Shown: piece after piece, positions 49,501-60,000 of the stretch
Layout of the letters: every line of letters begins with the position of its first letter
Numbering within the stretch: the stretch's first letter is position 1
NCBI GenBank assembly: GCA_016584305.1
Contig: JACEEZ010003598.1
Location: forward strand, 180,001 to 244,000
Reading direction: 5' to 3'
Source: Chionoecetes opilio
Lineage: Eukaryota > Arthropoda > Malacostraca > Decapoda > Majidae
Length of the DNA stretch: 64,000 nt
Notes under the pieces: generated by a model
Seen by the model: only the letters and a program-made list of their open reading frames with translations
What the model was told of the DNA's origin: nothing
Database searches by the model: none
Translations under genes and position numbers: made by a program

Positions 49501-52500
49501 GGATTTATAGAAGACATTATGACACTTTCTTATCTCTAAAATACACGTAAAGTAATATAAATAACATAAATAATATAAATAACATAAGAAAATGCTACGT
49601 AAAAAATCATGGCGTATAAAACAAAGTGTTCATTTCAACATACTAATTGCTGCAAGGAAAGGTAATAGAAAACAAAACCCACCACCACTGACCTGTTTCA
49701 TGCTAGGAGAGAAGAAGTAAAAGAAAGCCATAGAATGAGCATAGAGCCATAGGAGAAGAGCTGAGGTTTTGGCAGTGCGGAGTTAAGAGCAAGAGAGATC
49801 CTAGTCTGTGTCTTATATTCTTTCCTTTTTATATATACGTACTTAAATGTTTTCTGAGTGCTCAATACTACATGCTTAAAAATAAACATCAAGTGAAAGA
49901 AACATGTATATACGACTGAACCTTTAACAGTATACTTGAACATTTAGTATTCCAATTTCACTTTCGTTCTCGTTTCAGAATTCATTGATGTTAAAGTGAA
50001 CTCATGACTTTTAAAGGTCTAGTACTACATAAGTATATCAACGACGATGGATGAGTATAAGGCATAAAAGTAATCAACGACTGAACAAAAGAATCAACGT
50101 GATAAAATAGATCACGACTGAACAGAAGTAGATACGACGAATAAAAAGTAGATCAACGACTGAACAAAGTAGATCAACGACTGAACAAAAAGTAATAACG
50201 ATGAATAAAAGTAGATCAACGACTGACTGGTGAGCCCATTTCAGATATTATAAGGTTCTTAATAAAACAGTGATTGTCTCCCTAAAAGTGAACTCATGAC
50301 TATTAAAGGTGCCTAGTACTACATAAAGTATATCAACGACTGACTGGTGATGAGTATAAGTGCATAAAAGTAGATCAACGACTTAACAAAAAGTAGATCA
50401 ACGACTGAATAAAAAGTAGATCAACGACTGAACAAAAAGTAGATCAACGACTGAACAAAAAGTAGATCAACGACTGAACAAAAAGTAGATCAACGACTGA
50501 ACAAAAAGTAGATCAATGACTGAACAAAAAGTAGATCAACGACTGAATAAAAAGTAGATCAACGACTGAATAAAAAGTAGATCAACGACTGAACAAAAAG
50601 TAGATCAACGACCGAACAGAAAGTAGATCAACGACTGAACAAAAAGTAGATCAACGACCGAACAAAAAGTAGATCAACGACTGAACAAAAAGTAGATCAA
50701 CGACCGAACAAAAAGTAGATCAACGACTGAACAAAAAGTAGATCAACGACTGAATAAAAAGTAGATCAACGACTGAACAAAAAGTAGATCAACGACTGAA
50801 CAAAAAGTAGATCAACGACTGAATAAAAAGTAGATCAACGACTGAATAAAAAGTATATCAACGACTGAACAAAAAGTAGATCAACGACTGAACAAAAAGT
50901 AGATCAACGACTGAATAAAAAGTAGATCAACGACTGAACAAAAAGTAGATCAACGACTGAACAAAAAGTAGATCAACGACTGAATAAAAAGTAGATCAAC
51001 GACTGAATAAAAAGTAGATCAACGACTGAACAAAAAGTATATCAACGACTGAACAAAAAGTAGATCAACGACTGACTGGTGAGCCCATTTCAGATATTAT
51101 AAAGTGGTTCCTTAATAAAACAGTGCATGTGTCTCCCTCACCCGTGGGACCTGGTGAGGCGGGCCAGCAGCAGGCGCTTGTCCTGGGCGCTCATGTGCAT
51201 GATGCCGGGCGTCTCAAACTTCTGCCGGATCCAGTTGCATTGCTCCAGGGAATTGATGAACATGAACTCAACACCTGAAGCATAGGGATGAAATCAATAA
51301 ATAAATAAATCTGTAATGATGCAAATACACAGCAAATCATTCTTATTTTGATGCTTTACAAAAAAACCAAAAAAATCATCAATGCAGCAATCTTTCTGCA
51401 ATCGTTGAATAGCAGAAGATTACCCACACGCTGCACATCAACCTCACCTTCGACAGTGAGTCCATCGCAACACATGGGGGTTAAGACATGAGGTTCTAAT
51501 CATGTCCAGTGTCGCCATGAAAATCCTGCCTGTGCCACCACAGGGGGGCCAACTACCAGTGTGCTCAAGTGAGGATGGCTACAGTACGTGTCTAATAGGC
51601 CGAGATACAGAAAAAAAAGTTACTCCAACCATGCTACTATATTTGAAGCAGAATTTGCTCTTGAAGCCATAAAAAGAAAAAAATAATAAATAAATAAATA
51701 TACAGGGTGTAACACGAGTTTCTGCAAATATTGATACAGGTGAAAGAACATGTAATTCTAAGCACAAAATATTCTATAACCATATGCTTTTTGAAGCTTC
51801 CTTTAGACGTGAGATGAAGTTAGAAAAATTAGCGCGGCCAGAAATTTCACCATGGCAGGCGGTTGCCGCTCGGTGACATTTTGAATGATTTAATCATAAT
51901 GTTTACTAGTAATGGAGCATTACATTATCTTATAACAACACAATTGGTATTAATGGACATGTTATTACTAAATAAGCAGTACATGAGAACAGCAGGGCTG
52001 TAATAAGCAATACTGTAAAAGGCTACATGACATTGTGTCGGGGCGGGGAGGAAGGAGGGACTACCGTAGATAACAGTGAAGTCGCCAGTTCAACGTTTCT
52101 TTGTTATTTACAGACGTGTGGTGGCGTTAATACTTACATTTCTACATCCATGATTTCAGGAAAGTTAGAAGAGGCTATCTGGAGAGTCTGTGTCATTTTG
52201 TGTCTTCATCTGTGTCATATTAGGGCTATAAATGAACAAATGACAAAAATAAATCCGAGCGGCGACCTTGCTATACCTACTACAGTAAAGTCGCCAGCTA
52301 GTATTTTAACCCAACAGTTGAGTCGCCACTCTGGGGAATTCAGGGAAATTAGAGGTAAAGTAAAACAAGTCTCTATATATATTAGCTGCGGAAGATGCTT
52401 GGATATATAAAAATTCCTCTGCCAACGTGATAATAAATTCAATTCAAGTTTGAAAGATCTGGCAAGTCTGCGTCCTGTCGCCCGACAGGCTATTGTTTAC

Positions 52501-55500
52501 TGTCTGTCATCGCGCGATGAAAAACATGAGAAGCAAAATGCGCAACAGTTATACTTGCAGATACAAAGCATAAAACAACGCTGAAACAGGGTAGATTATA
52601 CAGTCATGATATAAACTACTGTGTAACATCTTCAGTGGCACATAAAAATCAGTAGTGATGCTATAATTTGTAATATTTGGCGCCTGGCGACTTCACTGTT
52701 ATCTACGGTAGGCTGCGAGGCCTCACGCCGATCAGCTGAGTCACGTGTTCCATCCTACCCCTCCCTGACACGATGTCATGTAGCCTTTTACAGTATTGTT
52801 TATTACAGCCCTGCTGTTCTCATGTACTGCTTATTTAGTAATAACATGTCCATTAATACCAATTGTGTTGTTATAAGATAATGTAATGCTCCATTACTAG
52901 TAAACATTATGATTAAATCATTCAAAATGTCACCGAGCGGCAACCGCCTGCCATGGTGAAATTACTGGCCGCACTAATTTTTCTAACTTCATCTCACGTC
53001 TAAAGGAAGCTTCAAAAAGCATATGGTTATAGAATATTTTGTGCTTAGAATTACATGTTCTTTCACCTGTATCAATATGTGCAGAAACTCGTGTTACACC
53101 CTGTATAAAGTAAATGCTGGAACACTCAAACCTTACATTACATAAACACATGACTCATTAACACTAGCACTCAGCATACTGTCCATACTAAATAGCAACA
53201 AAAGGTCATACTACAAGCAGTATGCATAGGCTATTCAAGTGCCCAGAGCTTTTGGACAGCACCGTATATATCAGGACAATATTAATAAGCAGAGGTGGGC
53301 ATCGTAATTTTTTTTCCAATTCCACAATCGCAATTCCGACCTGCACCAGTCCGCAATCGCAATTCCGCAATTTTTTTCAGATAAGCCTTTTCGCAATCGC
53401 AATTCCTCAATTCCGCAAACTAATTTTGACACCTACAATTAAAACAAAACACCTACAATTTAAAAAAAAAATGTCTCTAGACTCTTTATTAGTGTTTAAT
53501 ACTTCTGTATTCCTATTCTGTTTCTGTCTATACTTGTTACTTGTCCTTCACAATTAAGTCTTTGTCTCTTTTAGTTTTTTCTTTACTTTTACACTTCACA
53601 GTCTACTGGCTAGTAATCACTAATCTAAGTAATCTACTAATCTTCCTCTTACTCCTCCCACTTCTTCTGGTTCAGCATGTGGAGGTTGGCAACTAATCAC
53701 ACACACGGCCAGCGTACACGCTCTCAATCCCAAGTTCCAGCACGCACTGACTGAGTGACTGTGCTACACTTGGCAAGTTGGCAGTTGGCAGTGTCGTCTC
53801 CACAATATTTGGTGGGAACTTATGTTCACACGGGCACTTGCCACTTTGAAGGTGGTGACCGTCACAATTATTGCGATTGCGTTTCAAAACTTTGGCGGTC
53901 CGCAACCCGCAATTCTGCATTTTTTTCAGGCATCCGTAATTGCGCAATTCCGCAACCGAATTACCCATTCCGCCAGTTATTGCGATTGCGTTTCAAAATT
54001 TTGGCGGTCCGCAATTCGCAATTCCGCAATTTTGTCAGGCATCAGTAATTGGGAAATTCCACAACCGAATTACCATTCCGCAAGTTGCGGAATTGCAGAC
54101 TAAAATTGCGGAATGCCCACCTTTGTTAATAAGCCATCACGCTCTTTCCCTTTCCCTGCTATCACATTACTAGCAAAGACTGACAAGAGTTCAACCCCAC
54201 TCCCCATGACTGGACACACTTCATCACACAGCACACCATGACTGGACACACTTCATCACACAGCACACCATGACTGGAAACACTTCATCACACAGCACAC
54301 CATGACTGGACACACTTCATCACACAGCACACCATGACTGGACACACTCCATCACACAGCACACCATGACTGGAAACACTTCATCACACAGCACACCATG
54401 ACTGGACACACTTCATCACACAGCACACCATGACTGGAAACACTTCATCACACAGCACACCATGACTGGAAACACTTCATCACACAGCACACCATGACTG
54501 GACAACTTCATCACACAGCACACCATGACATGGACACACTTCATCACACAGCACACCATGACTGGACACACTTCATCACACAGCACACCATGACTGGACA
54601 CACTTCATCACACAGCACACCATGACTGGACACACTTCATCACACAGCACACCATGACTGGAAACACTTCATCACACAGCACACCATGACTGGACACACT
54701 TCATCACACAGCACACCATGACTGGACACACTTCATCACACAGCACACCATGACTGGAAACACTTCATCACACAGCACACCATGACTGGACACACTTCAT
54801 CACACAGCACACCATGACTGGAAACACTTCATCACACAGCACACCATGACTGGAAACACTTCATCACACAGCACACCATGACTGGACAACTTCATCACAC
54901 AGCACACCATGACAGGACACACTTCATCACACAGCACACCATGACTGGACACACTTCATCACACAGCACACCATGACTGGACACACTTCATCACACAGCA
55001 CACCATGACTGGACACACTTCATCACACAGCACACCATGACTGGAAACACTTCATCCCCCACAGTGACACCATGAACTGGGACACACTTCATCACACAGC
55101 ACACCATGACTGGAAACACTTCATCACACAGCACACCATGACTGGAAACACTTCATCACACAGCACACCATGACTGGACACACTTCATCACACAGCACAC
55201 CATGACTGGACACACTTCATCACACACGCCATGACTCACCAATTGAGCGACAGTAGGCATCCTCGAGTCGCTTGATGATCTCCTTCAGGGCCAGCGTAGT
55301 CTCGTTGCCGCCCACAAAGGTTGACAGGGGCAGCTTGAAGGAGCGCTCCATGTCTGACTCCTCTGTGTTATGAGGGAGGGGCGGAAGGGTTTATGAGGTG
55401 GAGGCGGAAGCAACCCTAAACCAATCAATCAACTATAGGTACAGTACAATGAGCCAACATATTTACAATTACTGTATGTGCTAAAATGTCATCTACTTGA

Positions 55501-56848
55501 TCTTGACTTTTGCTCAATTTTCTGAATATATAATCAAATGTCATAAGGATATAATTAAATAAGCTTTCTATTTCAAAATACTGAGTCAAGTAGGAAGACA
55601 TCCATATAGCCAGCCTTAATAATAGGGTTACAATCATTACCTACATACTGTGCCTGAAATTGTTTTTGCAGCTTTGAATCAACAGCAATCAATAAACAGA
55701 TAAAATCACTATGAACAGAAGACATGAATGCTTTTGAAGCCATTGTTCTAAATATTTTGGCATCATACTGCATTCCTTTACACAGAGAAGTTCAAATGAT
55801 CTGCCTTAGACTGTAGGAGACTCAAGGCTATATACATAAATGTTACTTGATGTATTCATGGCTGATTTGATACCTGTGAGAAAATGTTCAAGCCTTACAA
55901 TGCAGTCTTTAAGCACTATGAAGAAGGAATGACTCACTTTGAAAATGGTTGCTGGCAAATGCTATTTCAGACCAGCACAGGACTGACAACTCTTAAAACA
56001 AATAAACACACTAGATACAAATAAACAAAACTGGACTGGCAGACAGAGATGAAAGCACAGCAGAGAAATCAGAGGGAAACTTAGCTAGTACTAGAATGTT
56101 AGTGGAAAATGAGTGAGAGAAAGAGTGAAAGGGATGATAACACACCAATCAATATGTGCATGATGAATTAAGAGTAGATCCTCGCTCTCAAAGACAGGTT
56201 GGCTCTGTATTCATCACCACTTTTTTAGGGATTCTATAGACTGATCAATTGAACAAATGATGACTGAAAATCTATACTAAACAGCATTCATACAAAACAA
56301 GTTCACATTCAACATGCAGACACAGAGAGGACAACACAAGTTTATTCAGTACCTCCTCGTGTCTAACAAAACAGGGTAGTTTTAATCATGAGATATCAAC
56401 AGTAGTCCAGGACACAGCACAGGTTCAACGGTCTATCAAGGGTGACCTATCCATACAGCAATGCCTTCGTAAGACTTCTTGGTAAAAATAAAATAATAAT
56501 AGCCTACAGGCGCTATAGGCTCCAACGTAAAAATAAAAAAATAATAAAAAAAAAAATTACTTGCAAAAACTATACTTGCTCTGAAACTTACTAAAGAGAA
56601 GAGGGAATACTTAAGATCAATGAGGATCAACTTCTCTCTGAATAAAAAAAATGTTACAAAAACATGAAGTTAACTGTCAATACAGTAAAACTTCTCATAT
56701 TCGGAGTAATTGGGCCAAGGAGTGGTCCGAGTAATGCAAGGATCCGAATAATGGGGGGATATGGAAAAAAAATAAATAATAAAAAAAAAAAATAATAATA
56801 ATAATAATTTTAGGTGTATATATAGCTAGGAAATTTTGACCCCTATAT

Positions 56849-56945
<97 letters not shown>

Positions 56946-56951
56946 TAAATA

Positions 56952-57018
<67 letters not shown>

Positions 57019-60000
57019 TGGTCCGAATAATGTCAAAGTACAAATAATGAGTCGAATACGAGAGGTTTTACTGTACTGTGAAATATATGGATTGCATTGT
57101 TATACTGTTAGATGATTTAGTACATGCATGCAAAGCCCAGGTCCCACTTAGTGGTTGTGAGGCCACGTCAACCCACGCCATGCCAACGCGGGTTGACGGG
57201 TCACACACAGACACAGACACACAACTTAACGTGGTCCTAACTACATGTATGGTAACGCGGGTCAGCGCGGGCAGACGAGGCCTCGTTCCTGACGTGGCGT
57301 GATTTTTGAAAAATTCAAACAGTATAATTGTTGTGTCAGCCCACGTCAGTTACCCTGGACAAATGCTGTGGCCATGACGTGGCCCTGTCTTTGTCTGACG
57401 TGGCATTAATGTCGCTGACGTGGCGATTAGGCCGACGTGAGTTCACGCAAAAATTTCCCACGTCAACCAGTGTCATGCAATGTTCTCTAATGTGGGTTGA
57501 CTTGGACCCGTAACCTCATAGTGGGACCCGGGCTTCTATCTTCACCTGGCAACAAGATAGCTTCCATATGGACTAATTTGTAAGAGGCAGCAAAATAATT
57601 ATTAACACAAAGCATATAAGGAGGGATATAGTTACAGCAGAAGACAGATTTACTGAAACAGTGTGGCATTTAATTATTTAAGACAAAAAGCTTTCACACT
57701 CATGACACTATGTTAAAGCAACACTTGTTAGTATTAGCCTCAGTCATATGTAACAGGTGAAATAAGGTGCCTCTCCATCTAGAGAGTAATGAAATATTAA
57801 GTACATGTTTTTAAATGAACTGCTAAATGAAATGTTCTTATGCCAGTAATCAAGATTAAAAAGTAAACAAAACATTGATGTGGGCCCTTGTGGAAGTAGA
57901 GCAGCGGCCCCTTGGTGGTGGTTAGCACACTCAGCTCATAACTTAGAACAATGCAATGAACACAAACATGCGTAAGAAAACAAAGACGTAACTTATGAAA
58001 ACGTAAGTAACCAACCTAAGAAAACTGCTGCGTCAAACATGTCATGAAAACTATATTCACCATTATATGTTTTAAAAGGAAAATCTAATACATAATGTAA
58101 CCTGGTTTATAAAATTTTCCTACTTTGGATTTGGCACTCAATTACTCACACTTTACAAATGACTAACTGTGCTAAGGAGTCTAACCAAGGCATCAATATC
58201 TACCCACATCTTCCATATGCAGTAACACTTCAATTAAATGGACACTGATTGACTGATATTTACTGATAAGTCAGATTTCAGAATATCCAAACAGAATTTC
58301 AGAGTCTGGACTGCCTATGGATATTCAGATTTGTCTGCACTTGCTGTGTGCATATGTACCCGTTTCCACACATTTCAATGAGGACATCGCTCACATCTTT
58401 AAGTGTCAAATTTCATCAGTTAATTATGAACTGTATTTTCGTAGGATTTAGTATTGCAAAGGGGAATACCAAGAAACGGACTATTTCAAGCAACGGACAT
58501 TTAGACCGTTAAGTCGAGGGTCGAGTGTATTTAGTATTGCAAGGCAGGCTCTTCACCCCTCACCCCCTCCTCGTCCCTTATACCCACCTCTTGTGACACG
58601 CAGGAAATACAGACACACTCTACGCCCCCTGTCTCATGGCTGGCTTCATGATTACCCCCCGTCTCATGGCTGGCTTCATGATTACCCCCCGTCTAATGTC
58701 TGGCTTCATGATTACCCCCCGTCTCATGGCTGGCTTCATGATTAACCCCCATCTCATGGCTGGCTTCATGATTACCCCCCGTCTCATGGCTGGCTTCATG
58801 ATTACCCCCTGTCTCATGGCTGGCTTCATGATTACCCCCTGTCTCATGGCTGGCTTCATGATTACCCCCCGTCTCATGGCTGGCTTCATGATTACCCCCC
58901 GTCTCATGGCTGGCTTCATGATTACCCCCCGTCTCATGGCTGGCTTCATGATTACCCCCCGTCTCATGGCTGGCTTCATGATTACCCCCCGTCTCATGGG
59001 TGGCTTCATGATTACCCCCCGTCTCATGGCTGGCTTCATGATTACCCCCCGTCTCATGGTGGCTTCATGATTACCCCCCGTCTCATGGCTGGCTTCATGA
59101 TTACCCCCCGTCTCATGGCTGGCTTCATGATTACCCCCCGTCTCATGTCTGGCTTCATGATTACCCCCCGTCTCATGGCTGGCTTCATGATTACCCCCCG
59201 TCTCATGGCTGGCTTCATGATTACCCCCCCGTCTCATGGCTGGCTTCATGATTACCCCCCGTCTCATGGCTGGCTTCATGATTACCCCCCGTCTCATGGC
59301 TGGCTTCATGATTACCCCCCGTCTCATGTCTGGCTTCATGATTACCCCCCGTCTCATGGCTGGCTTCATGATTACCCCCCGTCTCATGGCTGGCTTCATG
59401 ATTACCCCCCGTCTCATGTCTGGCTTCATGATTACCCCCCGTCTCATGGCTGGCTTCATGATTACCCCCCGTCTCATGGCTGGCTTCATGATTACCCCCC
59501 GTCTCATGGCTGGCTTCATGATTACCCCCCGTCTCATGGCTGGCTTCATGATTACCCCCCGTCTCATGGCTGGCTTCATGATTACCCCCCGTCTCATGGC
59601 TGGCTTCATGATTACCCCCCGTCTCATGGCTGGCTTCATGATTACCCCCCGTCTCATGGCTGGCTTCATGATTAACCCCCATCTCATGGCTGGCTTCATG
59701 ATTAACCCCCATCTCATGGCTGGCTTCATGACTAACCCCCAGCCTGACTACACCGCAGTACACCGTGAAGCGGGCGGTGACGTCGCCACATCCCTAGGCT
59801 ATAAACATTCATGTATTTTTACTTCTGTATCAATTTTCTGAAAGTTATTTTATGTACTTAGAATGTGTATTTAAGGTGTATATTCAGGATGCGCATTTTT
59901 GTGAAGCTACTCTTGGTTTTATGACATATTTGGGAAGAAAGCACATTATGTATGAATGAGAAAAATTAAACATAAGCAGTGCACAGATCACTTATATTTC

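Larger units (their letters stand above)
47520..49550 (+). mobile_element. LINE reverse-transcriptase fragment split by insertion
   Basis: Left part (47,690-47,872) reads 'YRGISLCSI' and '[20 protein letters not shown]'; right part (49,480-49,545) resumes with 'FMDL.KTL', the usual continuation toward the catalytic region. The break is the MITE E/mariner insertion with TA at both edges. Confidence 0.72.

Noticed and set aside
50380..51075. Possible regulatory array of 23-bp units
   Set aside because: An ordinary minisatellite; nothing ties it to regulation.
54200..55230. Possible CRISPR-like array (regular 32-bp repeats)
   Set aside because: There are no unique spacers; the repeats are head-to-tail and the genome is eukaryotic.
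58620..59841. Open frames of 144-369 codons with '[10 protein letters not shown]' or '[10 protein letters not shown]' repeats
   Set aside because: Products of the 30-bp minisatellite, open on both strands at once and without splice, promoter or domain support.
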